From: Silvibacterium sp.
GTDB lineage: Bacteria > Acidobacteriota > Terriglobia > Terriglobales > Acidobacteriaceae
Assembly: GCA_019234945.1 (NCBI GenBank)
Contig: JAFAKX010000140.1
Span: forward strand, 1 to 45,102
Reading direction: 5' to 3'
DNA: 45,102 nucleotides
Both the position numbers and the translations under genes were made by a program. Below, one piece after another: positions 31,921 to 40,450 of this stretch. The notes beneath the pieces were generated by a model that saw only the letters and a program-made list of their open reading frames with translations, was not told where the DNA came from and searched no databases. Numbering within the stretch: the stretch's first letter is position 1; each line of letters starts with the position of its first letter.

Positions 31921-34452
31921 ATGCGGGAGATCTGCACCACGTGCAAGCTGGAAAGCGGTTTAAGCCGTTGGCCCGCATCGGCTCGCGCCTTCAGGGTTTT
32001 TCCGGCGCGCCAATTTCTTGCACTGCTTCTCGCCGTTCACTGCTTGGCCTTCGGAATCGAGGCCAATGCCGACGGGGGCAAGACGGGCAAGCTGGAAGGA
32101 ACAGTTTCGACCGGTGACACAGCCACTCCGTCGTATGTGGCGGCAGCGAAGGTGCAGGCGAACGGTCCGGTCACGCTTCAGACCGACACGGACGCAGAAG
32201 GAAAGTTTGCCTTCGTTGATTTGCCGGCCGGTTCTTACGTTCTGATAGCGACTGCTCCGGGGCTCGAAGGTGAACAGACGGTCGAAGTGCAGGCCAATCA
32301 GGTTTTAAGGATCTCACTGCAATTAAAGCCGACGGTTGTGACGACTTCCGTGAATGTTTCCGCTCCGGATTCAGGGGCGGAATCTCTGGTTCCAACTCAA
32401 ACCATTACGGAGAAGACCCTGCGCGATGCTCCAAATGTCAACGAGAGAATGGAGAGCCTGCTTCCTCTCGTGCCTGGAGTAGTTCGGGGTCCTGACGGCC
32501 GCATCAACATGAAGGGCGCCCGGAATACGCAGAGCGGCGCCTTGGTGAATAGCGCGAATGTCACGGATCCGGTGACCGGCAGTCCCGCCATAAATCTTCC
32601 CATCGATGTGGTCTCGTCCGTCCAGGTCGTTTCGAATCCCTACGACCCCCAATACGGGAAGTTTACCGGGGCGCTTTCAACAGTCGAGACGAAGACAGCG
32701 AACTACGAGGGTTTTCACTACTCAATCCAGAACATTCTTCCACGCTGGCGAGACCGCGGCGGCAGCATCGTCGGCATCGGAGCAGCCACTCCGCGAATGA
32801 CCTTTACGGGTCCTCTGATCCGGGACAAAGTGGCATTCATGCAATCGCTTGAGTACCGCTTTGTGCGCACGCCGGTCAACAGCCTTCCGCCAATGCAAAG
32901 GGACACGACGTTAGAGAGCGTCGACTCCTATACCCAGAGCGATCTGAAGATCAGCCCGAAACAAACCGCGACTATGTCTCTGGCTGTTTATCCCCAAAAG
33001 CTCCAGTACATGGGACTGAATACATTCACGCCCCAGCCATCGACTGCGGACTTTCACCAGCGCGGGTACGAGCTGTATGGGCAGCATCGGTACGTTACCG
33101 GAGCGGAGAGCGCGCTGACTTCGCAGCTCAGCTATAAGACCTACGATGCCGATGTTACCGCGCAGAGTAACGAGCCTTATCAGTTACTTATCGATACTAC
33201 GGAAGGCGGGTACTTTAACCGGCAGCAGCGGAATACGTGGCGATTCGAGGGACAGGAGACTTATCAGTTTGCGCCGCGGCACTTTCTCGGCACCCACCAG
33301 TTCAAAGCAGGTCTGAACTATGCCCACTCTTCTTACGACGGGCGGCAGGTTTTTCTTCCTGTCGAATTAATAGGCGCTTCGCGTTCACCGATCGAGCGGA
33401 TTGCCTTTACTGCTCCAACTTCCTATAGCGTCGATCAGAACGAGGCTGCGTGGTTTGCGGGGGATCAGTGGGCCGTTACGAATCGCCTGATGCTGGACCT
33501 CGGCGTGCGTTTCGACAACGACTCGGTGACAGGTTCCACGCATGCGGCTCCCCGTGCAGGTTTCATGCTCGTGCTGACGAATGACGGCAAGACTCTGCTC
33601 AAGGGAGGCGTGGGGATGTTTTATGACCGTGTCCCGCTCATGCTTCCGGTTTTCGAGCGCCTGCCGGAGCGTACGGTGTCGATTCTCGACACAACTGGTC
33701 AGGTCTCAAGCTCGACGTTCTATCAAAACCGCATCGTTGGCGGTCTCCGCAATCCGGAGAGCATCTCCTGGGATGCCGCAATCGACAGACAGGTGTCCGA
33801 GCGCCTCACGGTTCGGTTCGCGTACGAGCAGCGCAATACAACGAAAGTTTTCACTGTCTCGCCGATTTCCTATGATAACTCGGGCGTCTTGGCGCTCTCC
33901 AACAGCGGACGCGATTTCTACCGCGAGTTTCAGGTCGCAGGCAGATACCAGGCTTCGCGCTTTACTCTGAACGGCTCCTACGTGCGCTCGCGAGCTTACG
34001 GAAACCTCAATGATCCCGCGTTGTTCTTCGGAAACTATCCTCAGGCGGTAATTCAGTCGGATGCCCGCGCGCGTCTGCCTTTCGATGCCCCGAACCGCTT
34101 TCTCTTCTGGGCTGACATCGCCGGTCCCAAGAAGTTCACGCTGATCCCGGTCTATGACATCCACACAGGTTTTCCTTACTCGCCAGAGAACGAATTCCGA
34201 GAATATGCCGGACTGCCTAATAGCAGACGTTATCCATGGTTTTCATCGATGGACCTGCAGGTATCGCGCCCGTTTGGGGTGCAATTCGGGGAAAGTCATC
34301 ACCTCCACTTCAGGGCCGGTTTCGGCGTCTTCAATGTCTTCAACCACTTCAACCCGCGAGACGTGCAGAACATCGTTGCGAGCAACCAGTACGGTGATTT
34401 CTTCAACGATGCATGGCGCGAATACCGTGGCAAATTTGTAATCCAGTTCTGA
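31921..34452 (+). CDS. TonB-dependent receptor-like outer-membrane protein with CarboxypepD_reg domain
   Basis: The 843-residue protein has a long N terminus and a signal segment (RQFLALLLAVHCLAFGIEANA, about 35-56). A carboxypeptidase-regulatory-like beta domain follows (about 60-135, with DAEGKFAFVDLPAGSYVLIATAPGLEG-type strands), then a plug-like region (about 140-260: LRDAPNVNERMESLLPLVPGV, NMKGARNTQSGALVN) and a beta-barrel ending in the aromatic FVIQF typical of outer-membrane barrels. It belongs to the Acidobacteria/Oar-like TonB receptor group. It heads a five-gene unit; the next ATG lies 2 bases after its stop. Coupling to lipid-synthesis genes suggests transport of a lipid head group or its precursor, but no ligand is evident. 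Confidence 0.87.
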   Translation: MREICTTCKLESGLSRWPASARAFRVFPARQFLALLLAVHCLAFGIEANADGGKTGKLEGTVSTGDTATPSYVAAAKVQANGPVTLQTDTDAEGKFAFVDLPAGSYVLIATAPGLEGEQTVEVQANQVLRISLQLKPTVVTTSVNVSAPDSGAESLVPTQTITEKTLRDAPNVNERMESLLPLVPGVVRGPDGRINMKGARNTQSGALVNSANVTDPVTGSPAINLPIDVVSSVQVVSNPYDPQYGKFTGALSTVETKTANYEGFHYSIQNILPRWRDRGGSIVGIGAATPRMTFTGPLIRDKVAFMQSLEYRFVRTPVNSLPPMQRDTTLESVDSYTQSDLKISPKQTATMSLAVYPQKLQYMGLNTFTPQPSTADFHQRGYELYGQHRYVTGAESALTSQLSYKTYDADVTAQSNEPYQLLIDTTEGGYFNRQQRNTWRFEGQETYQFAPRHFLGTHQFKAGLNYAHSSYDGRQVFLPVELIGASRSPIERIAFTAPTSYSVDQNEAAWFAGDQWAVTNRLMLDLGVRFDNDSVTGSTHAAPRAGFMLVLTNDGKTLLKGGVGMFYDRVPLMLPVFERLPERTVSILDTTGQVSSSTFYQNRIVGGLRNPESISWDAAIDRQVSERLTVRFAYEQRNTTKVFTVSPISYDNSGVLALSNSGRDFYREFQVAGRYQASRFTLNGSYVRSRAYGNLNDPALFFGNYPQAVIQSDARARLPFDAPNRFLFWADIAGPKKFTLIPVYDIHTGFPYSPENEFREYAGLPNSRRYPWFSSMDLQVSRPFGVQFGESHHLHFRAGFGVFNVFNHFNPRDVQNIVASNQYGDFFNDAWREYRGKFVIQF

Positions 34453-34454
34453 TT

Positions 34455-35195
34455 ATGAGAGCTCACATTATTTTTGGTGCTTTATTGGTCGCACTCGCAG
34501 CGAACACTTCGAGTGCAGCGGAGAACGATGGTCTTCCAAACGGCAATGTAGTCGCAGCCAGGATGGTGGCGGGAGATGCGGAGCGGCAAACGCTCGCCGC
34601 CGGCTACCACGGAATGCGGCGCTATGTTCTCGATAACGAGAAAATGCACAAGCACGCCGAAATTGTTGTTCGGGTCGAGTGCGGCGCTGACGGGACGAAG
34701 CACTTCGAGCTTGTCTCTCAGGAGGGCTGGAAGGGCGCTTATAAGCATGTGGTGGGCAGGATGCTCGAGACGGAGGCGGAGACATCGCACCTGGAGAGCC
34801 GCTTCAAGACTCGTATCAGCCCCGATAATTACGACTTCCGCATGGTGAGGACCGCCCTGCTGGATGATCGGATGGCCTACGTAATCGAGATCGTGCCAAA
34901 GCGCCACGAGAACCATCTGATCAAGGGCCAGATCTGGGTCGACGCCCAGGACTATGCGGTTGCACGGATTGAGGGTGAGCCTGCGGAGAACCCATCGTTC
35001 TGGATTCACAGCGTGCATTTTGTTCACACCTACCAGAAGAGCGGGCCGCTATGGTTTCCGGCATCCACCGAGAGCGACACCGAAGTACGCATTTTCGGCG
35101 CTACGACTCTGACCATCAATTACTTCGATTACTCACCGAATTTGTCATCGCCGGAGACGGCGAGTGCAGGTCGGCCAGGAGGTCTGACGCCATGA
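34455..35195 (+). CDS. LolA/outer-membrane lipoprotein-sorting-like periplasmic protein
   Basis: The ATG at 34455 gives a 246-residue protein with a signal peptide (MRAHIIFGALLVALAANTSSA). The body has the features of the LolA-like half-barrel fold: YRVxVxVxG-type strands (EIVVRVECGADGTKHFELVSQ), DNYDFRMVRTALLDDRMAYVIEIVPKR, GQIWVDAQDYAVARIEGEP and WFPASTESDTEVRIFG with a final NYFDYSPN. Proteins of this fold carry lipids or lipoproteins across the periplasm. It overlaps the nucleotidyltransferase start by ATGA, so the two are translationally coupled. Lipid binding is inferred from the fold. Confidence 0.75.
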   Translation: MRAHIIFGALLVALAANTSSAAENDGLPNGNVVAARMVAGDAERQTLAAGYHGMRRYVLDNEKMHKHAEIVVRVECGADGTKHFELVSQEGWKGAYKHVVGRMLETEAETSHLESRFKTRISPDNYDFRMVRTALLDDRMAYVIEIVPKRHENHLIKGQIWVDAQDYAVARIEGEPAENPSFWIHSVHFVHTYQKSGPLWFPASTESDTEVRIFGATTLTINYFDYSPNLSSPETASAGRPGGLTP

Positions 35196-35995
35196 AAGAG
35201 ATTGGCAGTCTTCGCTATTCACGGAAGCGGCGCCCACGGCGGGTTAATCAGTGCCTCATTCTGGCGGCCGGGAATGGCAGCCGGTTGGCTCCGTTGTCCG
35301 GAGGCCTTCCCAAGCCTCTCATGCAGGTCCACGGTCGATCATTGCTGGAGCATGTGATTCTCGATGCTCATGAAGCAGGGATCGAAAAGTTCGTGATTGT
35401 CGTTGGTTACGGCGCCGAAGCCATGCGAGGATGGTTTGCCAACCATTCGTTCGGGGACATATCGGTCACCCTGGTAGAGAATCCCGAATACCACAAGGCC
35501 AACGGTGTTTCCGTTCTCAAAGCCCGGGGATATCTCAGCGACCCATTCCTACTGCTCATGTCGGACCATATCTTCGAGCCCTCCACAGCTCGGGACCTGC
35601 TCAATGAACCGTTGAGCCCAGGTGAAGTGATTCTCGCAGTCGACTCCAAAATCGATCGGATCTTCGATCTCGACGACGCGACCAAGGTGAAACGGGTTGG
35701 ACGCCATATCGTCGCCATCGGCAAGGAAATTTCGGATTACGATGCCTTCGATACGGGCATGTTCCTCTGCAGTCCGGAGCTGTTCGACGTTCTTGAATCG
35801 GCCAAAAAAGATGGTAACTGTTCGTTATCCGATGGCATGCGAACTCTGGGGCGAAGCCGAAAACTGCGCGCCTTCGACATCGGGGATGCTTCATGGCAGG
35901 ATGTCGATACTCCGGAGGCGCTGGCCTACACAGAAGGCATCTTTGACGCCCAGTTCTGCAGGCCTCCAATTCAGGAGGCATTTACTCATGTCTAG
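35192..35995 (+). CDS. Nucleotidyltransferase resembling inositol-phosphate cytidylyltransferase
   Basis: The ATG at 35192 overlaps the preceding TGA. The 267-residue protein has the NTP-transferase signature LAAGNGSRL (24-32), KPL (41-43), NPEYHKANGVSVLKA (97-111), MSDHIFE with a metal-binding type Asp125, and WQDVDTPEAL near the end. This motif set is most like inositol-1-phosphate or phosphocholine cytidylyltransferases, which make CDP-alcohols from CTP and a phosphorylated alcohol. The downstream gene carries a CDP-alcohol phosphotransferase domain, which supports CDP-activation over other sugar nucleotides. There are no membrane segments. The substrate is not determined by the sequence. 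The stop overlaps the next gene start by 8 bases. Confidence 0.85.
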   Translation: MKEIGSLRYSRKRRPRRVNQCLILAAGNGSRLAPLSGGLPKPLMQVHGRSLLEHVILDAHEAGIEKFVIVVGYGAEAMRGWFANHSFGDISVTLVENPEYHKANGVSVLKARGYLSDPFLLLMSDHIFEPSTARDLLNEPLSPGEVILAVDSKIDRIFDLDDATKVKRVGRHIVAIGKEISDYDAFDTGMFLCSPELFDVLESAKKDGNCSLSDGMRTLGRSRKLRAFDIGDASWQDVDTPEALAYTEGIFDAQFCRPPIQEAFTHV

Positions 35996-38357
35996 GAGAT
36001 TGGGGCCGCGCGCTCTCGCCGCAATCCTGGGGGCTGCGCTTCTTGGCTATCTAATCCGGCGAGCCGGACCGGCAACGCTGCTTGAGAGCCTTCACCGCCT
36101 GGGTTGGGGCCTCGCGCTGATCATAGCTTTGGGCGGAGTTTCGCACCTGATGAAAACCTGGGCCTGGAGGCTCACGCTGGCAGTCTGCGGCGCCCAGGTT
36201 TCATGGGTGCGCATGTTTCAGCTTCGGCTGATGTCGGAAGCCGCGGGCCAGATAGGCGCCCTTGGACAGTTATTCGGCGAGGGCGTGCGTGTCTCCGCGT
36301 TGAGCGAGGACATTCCAATCGACAGCCGTGTGTCCTCGGTTACTCTCGACCGTGCGCTTTTTATCGTTGCGGGAGCCATGATCAGTGTCATCGGCGTCGC
36401 TGCCGCATTGCTTGTCGTGCCACTGACCGATGCACTGCGGTTATACGCGATTCTTTTTGCCATCATCGTCGTCGGCCTGCTTTGGATCGCTGCCGTTGCT
36501 GTTGTGCGGCGGTGGCCGTTCCTTTCGGCCAGCGGTCGAGCGCTCGGCCGAATCCGCTACATTGGCGGCCGTGTACAAGGCGTGCTTCCGGTGATTGAGT
36601 CGGTCGAAAAGAGGCTCTTCGAGTTTCATCGCAGCGCGCCGGTTGCCTTCTGGGCGAGCCTGCTGCTCAACCTGGTCTGCCATGGTCTGGCGGTCCTGGA
36701 GGTCTACCTCGTTCTGTTCCTCTTGGGAGTAGATATCGGACTGCTCGGAGCGCTGGTATTCGAAGCCGTGACCAAGCTGGTGAATATCGCGGGCACACTG
36801 AACCCGGGCAACATTGGGACTTATGAAGGGGGCAACATTCTTATTGCCAGAATGTTCGCGCTGCCCGCTTCCGTAGGCCTGGCTGTGGCGGTTGCGCGGC
36901 GGGCGCGGGCCATCTTCTGGGCCGCAGCTGGAAGCCTTTGCTTTCTGTTTCTGTCGAGGAACCAGGCGCGGCGCGGTTCGGATCAGAGTTCCACGGATCT
37001 GGCTGAGAACTCTCAGGCTTCGGAAGCGAACGGAGAAATAAGCCGATCGCTCACCGCATTCATTTTCTTAAACGAAACCGGATCGCCACTACTCCGCGTC
37101 GGCACACTTCCTATTTTGCTTCGTACGATTATCGGTATACGGAGAGCAGGAGCAACGAGGATCATCGTATACGCAGACGCAGCCACGAGACGCAAAGCAG
37201 AGCGAGAATTGCTGGAGATCGGGCGGCTTCCCCGCTTTGTAGAGTGGATCGAACCGGGCTCAGTAGTCTCACTGCCCCGATTGTTGCGGCAGGTCCTATA
37301 CGATTCGAGAGCGCACGAGCTGCTGGTAATGGATGGAATGACCACCTATTATCCTGCCTTGTTTCGTAAGGCAAGCGAGTGGATCGGGGATGGTGCGTTG
37401 TCGCTTACCACTGCCGGAGAGCCCATCGGCATCAATGTACTCTCAGCCTGTTTTGCGCGAGACGCCGCAGATCTCTGCCCTTCTGACGTTCACACTTTCG
37501 ACGAACTGCAATCCTGGCTGGCGTTGAGTCCACAGGTTCAGCGTGAGGAAGTACAGCCCGAGTCCTGGCAGCGAGTCGTCACGCCGGAAGATCGCATCGC
37601 CGCAGAGCGGAAGCTGGATCAATGGCTGGTGAAGCCTACAGACGGTGTCTTCGCGCGCATGAATCGCCGAGTATCCATCCCGATCAGCCGCCAATTGGTC
37701 AAGCTGCCGATTACGGCCAACATGGTCAGCCTGTTCACTCTCGGCGTTGGCTTTCTCGCTGCTATCTTTTTTGCCCGGGGCGGCTATTGGAATATGCTCG
37801 TCGGCGCGATTCTCTCTGTCTGGGCAAGCATCCTCGATGGCTGCGATGGAGAAGTCGCGCGGCTCAAGCTGATGGAGTCCGCCTTCGGCTGCTGGCTCGA
37901 GACTGTCTGTGACTGGCTGTACTACCTGTTCATCTTCTCGGGCATGGCCATCGGGCTCTCTAAGGCTTTCAGACCTGCGACGTTCACGGTATGGGGAATC
38001 ATGCTTGTCTTCGGAGCTGTAATGAGCTTCCTGGTCACCGGCCTTGGCCGGCACAAGCTTGCTAAAGACCGTCCTGAAGAATATCTGAAGATCTGGCAGG
38101 CAAATGCGGAGAAGCGACGTTCCAACCCGATCCTATACATCGGACGACACATGGAGTTCATCATCCGGCGATGCTTTCTCCCGTACCTGCTTCTGTTTTT
38201 TGCCCTCCTTAACATTATGAAAGCTGCCTTCGCCGGGGCGGCAATCGGCACCAATGTGGTTTGGTTGATGTCACTCTATTCCTACGGCGCTTTCGCCCGG
38301 GTCCGAGGGCCCGGAGAGAAGGGCGTTAGCGTTTCTCCAGATCCCGTGATCCCCTGA
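35988..38357 (+). CDS. Fusion: flippase-like membrane domain + degenerate nucleotidyltransferase + CDP-alcohol phosphotransferase
   Basis: The start at ATG 35988 has AGGAGG upstream and overlaps the previous gene by 8 bases; the product is 789 residues. Residues about 5-320 form a multi-helix domain like LPG_synthase_TM/UPF0104 (TLNPGNIGTYEGGN). Residues about 353-560 resemble an NTP-transferase fold (LTAFIFLNETGSPLLRVGTLP, GATRIIVYAD) but lack the LAAGxGxRL loop. Residues about 590-770 are a CDP-alcohol phosphotransferase with D617-G-C-D620-G-E-V-A-R625 and D642. The third acidic position of the DxxDGxxAR...GxxxDxxxD motif is Glu638, not Asp. The middle and last domains together resemble archaeal-type bifunctional IPCT/DIPP synthase. 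It should transfer a phospho-alcohol from CDP-alcohol to an acceptor, in or at the membrane. Confidence 0.87.
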   Translation: MSRRLGPRALAAILGAALLGYLIRRAGPATLLESLHRLGWGLALIIALGGVSHLMKTWAWRLTLAVCGAQVSWVRMFQLRLMSEAAGQIGALGQLFGEGVRVSALSEDIPIDSRVSSVTLDRALFIVAGAMISVIGVAAALLVVPLTDALRLYAILFAIIVVGLLWIAAVAVVRRWPFLSASGRALGRIRYIGGRVQGVLPVIESVEKRLFEFHRSAPVAFWASLLLNLVCHGLAVLEVYLVLFLLGVDIGLLGALVFEAVTKLVNIAGTLNPGNIGTYEGGNILIARMFALPASVGLAVAVARRARAIFWAAAGSLCFLFLSRNQARRGSDQSSTDLAENSQASEANGEISRSLTAFIFLNETGSPLLRVGTLPILLRTIIGIRRAGATRIIVYADAATRRKAERELLEIGRLPRFVEWIEPGSVVSLPRLLRQVLYDSRAHELLVMDGMTTYYPALFRKASEWIGDGALSLTTAGEPIGINVLSACFARDAADLCPSDVHTFDELQSWLALSPQVQREEVQPESWQRVVTPEDRIAAERKLDQWLVKPTDGVFARMNRRVSIPISRQLVKLPITANMVSLFTLGVGFLAAIFFARGGYWNMLVGAILSVWASILDGCDGEVARLKLMESAFGCWLETVCDWLYYLFIFSGMAIGLSKAFRPATFTVWGIMLVFGAVMSFLVTGLGRHKLAKDRPEEYLKIWQANAEKRRSNPILYIGRHMEFIIRRCFLPYLLLFFALLNIMKAAFAGAAIGTNVVWLMSLYSYGAFARVRGPGEKGVSVSPDPVIP

Positions 38358-38422
38358 TCTGCAAATTTTGCGAGGGAGCGAGTGGCCGCGGTGCTCGGGC
38401 TGCCGGAGGCTAGAATTCCAGC

Positions 38423-39262
38423 ATGGACGCAAGTTCGGGCCAGGAGATCGAAACAGGAAGTTTTGCGTCCGCTCCAAACGTCTTATGGCCGCCCAGCTCG
38501 ATTCGAGTCGTCGATTGGAATATCAATCGCGGGCTGAAATTGAACGAAATCATCGAGTTTCTCAGAAGTGCCGGAGCCGACCTGATCCTGCTGCAGGAAT
38601 GCGATCTAAACGCCCGGCGAACGCATCGGCTGAATATCGCGCGAGAGATAGCCCAGAAGCTGAACATGAACTACGTCTTTGGACGCGAGTTTCAGGAGTT
38701 GACTCAGGGATCGAGCGAATCTCCCGCATACCACGGACAGGCCACTCTCTCACGCTGGCCATTGTCGAACCCTCGCATCATCAGGTTCAGGAAGCAATCG
38801 AGCTTCTGGCGTCCGCGCTGGTACCTTCCCGATATCGAGCCATTGCAGGAGAGAATCGGCGGAAGGATGGCCCTGGTAAGCGAGGTGAGTATCGCCGGAA
38901 GATCGCTGATGAGCTACAACCTGCACCTTGAGAGCCGCGGCGACGACCGGTTGCGCTGCTCGCAACTGGATGAATGTTTCGACGACGCTCGTAACCTTAG
39001 GCCTGCCACGCCTCTTATCCTCGCGGGCGATTTCAACCTGGACGTATCGAGCGCCGCTGCAAATGCCGTCGCACAGGCACAGTTTCGCAGCGCGTTTCTG
39101 CCGCCGCCGTCGCGAACTACACCGAATACGCTATTCGATCGCGGACGGACCATCGACTGGGTTTTCACGCGGGGACCTCTTCGCAGCGACCGCGCCTCTG
39201 TCCACACCTCGGTTTCGGCGTCGGACCATTATCCGCTCTCGGTGCTGCTGGCGATTGCCTGA
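38423..39262 (+). CDS. Endonuclease/exonuclease/phosphatase-family hydrolase
   Basis: The 279-residue protein has the EEP fold motifs in order: VVDWNINRG with Asn33, LLQECD with Glu59, SYNLHLES, LAGDFNLD (about 201-208) and SASDHYPLSV at the C terminus (Asp-His). Related enzymes are phosphodiesterases or phosphatases acting on nucleic acids, sphingomyelin, or inositol phosphates. It has no signal peptide. It lies 65 bp after the fusion gene in the same direction, so it may be the last gene of the operon. In that setting a phosphomonoester or phosphodiester of the lipid pathway is a likelier substrate than DNA. This is inference. Confidence 0.88.
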   Translation: MDASSGQEIETGSFASAPNVLWPPSSIRVVDWNINRGLKLNEIIEFLRSAGADLILLQECDLNARRTHRLNIAREIAQKLNMNYVFGREFQELTQGSSESPAYHGQATLSRWPLSNPRIIRFRKQSSFWRPRWYLPDIEPLQERIGGRMALVSEVSIAGRSLMSYNLHLESRGDDRLRCSQLDECFDDARNLRPATPLILAGDFNLDVSSAAANAVAQAQFRSAFLPPPSRTTPNTLFDRGRTIDWVFTRGPLRSDRASVHTSVSASDHYPLSVLLAIA

Positions 39263-39520
39263 ACTCGCAAGTCCCGGGTGCCAGGTGATGCGTGTGCCGT
39301 AACAACTGTCAACGTTTTGGCAGGATGCTTCTCGAAAGAGCCGTTCGTCCGTGCCACGGACCTCCAACAATCCGCCTGATCAACTACATAGCAGGTAGAT
39401 CGCTGGCTTCAGCACTTCAGGATCGATTGGCTACGAAACTGCACTAGGAAGGGGAAGACAAGCTGCCGGCAGGAAGGAGTGGCTCGCAGCCTCGATCCCA
39501 GACCGGCAATGGAGGAGGCA
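39263..39520. other. Gap after the lipid operon, no gene seen
   Basis: No supported gene, terminator or repeat. The stretch ends with GGAGGAGG, which serves as ribosome-binding site for the mini-ORF at 39521. Confidence 0.35.
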
Positions 39521-39637
39521 ATGAAGATGCAGAACAATATCCAGTTACAGGCCTGCCTCGCCCACGAGGACACGTCCTGCGTGAGCTGCGGAGGGGTCGT
39601 TGTTTGCGAGCGCTGGTGTGAATGGATCGAATACTGA
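39521..39637 (+). CDS. Cys-rich mini-protein (38 aa), unknown
   Basis: GGAGGAGG lies directly before two in-frame ATGs (39521 and 39527); the second has the better spacing. The product is 38 or 36 residues with five cysteines (12, 20, 23, 29, 33), read CLAHEDTSCVSCGGVVVC followed by ERWCEWIEY. The CxxC ... CxxxC pattern suggests metal binding. The strong ribosome-binding site makes translation likely if it is transcribed. Nothing similar is recalled. Confidence 0.4.
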   Translation: MKMQNNIQLQACLAHEDTSCVSCGGVVVCERWCEWIEY

Positions 39638-39783
39638 ATTGGATTCCACAAGGACCTCCACTAGGGCGGGATCGTGCGCGAGATGAAATCATCGCGTAGG
39701 GGCTCAAGTTCACAGCCCCGCCATAGCGGGAGGTGTGCGGAGCTTGCAGATTTCGCTTCGAAGGCGAGTTCCGCAGTTGGTTA

Positions 39784-40450
39784 TTGAGAATCCTCATTGA
39801 CGTAGCCTTGATTCCCCAACCAAAGTGAGCAAACGTTCGAACCAACCAAGTCGCGCGACCAGGCTCCTGCGGATGTGTGCCGATGCCTGCTCCGCCAATT
39901 CCCTGCCGATTTCGACGGTAAAGATCTCGATGGTCCTGCTGAATTGTTCGGGGAGCGCTTATCGGGTGATATGGCCTCGATCGCAGCTGCCCTGGTTAGG
40001 CCAAGCCCGATCGCTTCGTCGACTTCTCTCAACCGCGACCACAGGTACGCGATCGATTTGTCGAATGCCGCTCGGCCGCCCATCGGTCCGTGGCCCGGAA
40101 TGATGCACTTCACATCGAGTGCTTTCTTGCAGTGCGCTAGTGTATCGATGTATTTGCGCGGTCCGCCCTCAAGAAGCACAGTGTTACCAATCAGTTCATC
40201 AGAGAGGAAATTCCCCGTCCAGGCAGTTTTTGCCTCGGGCACATAAACGATCGTGTCACCTGGATATTTCCTGGACCGAAGTGCCACAACTGCACCTTGC
40301 GGTCACCCAGATTGAATTCCATGTGCTCGCCATCGAAGATGCGATCCGGTTTTCGCCAGGTGGTTACATCGCGATCGCCGCATCGTTGCCGAAGAGATTC
40401 CTGGACCTGATTCCCGGTCGCGATAGGTGTTGGTTAATGCAAACATGAAT
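39784..40450 (-). pseudogene. Decayed metallo-beta-lactamase-fold hydrolase gene
   Basis: The minus strand carries pieces of one MBL-fold protein in different frames. TWRKPDRIFDGEHMEFNLGDRKVQLWHFGPGN lies upstream, then PGDTIVYVPEAKTAWTGNFL in the frame starting near 40260. GGPRKYIDTLAHCKKALDVKC and IIPGHGPMGGRAAFDKSIAYL follow. A second shift occurs near 39950, where the continuation EQFSRTIEIFTVEIG is in another frame. The N-terminal HxHxDH zinc motif is missing. Conserved DNA text between the breaks indicates recent decay. The frame from 40287 to 39781 is its longest surviving stretch. Confidence 0.65.
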
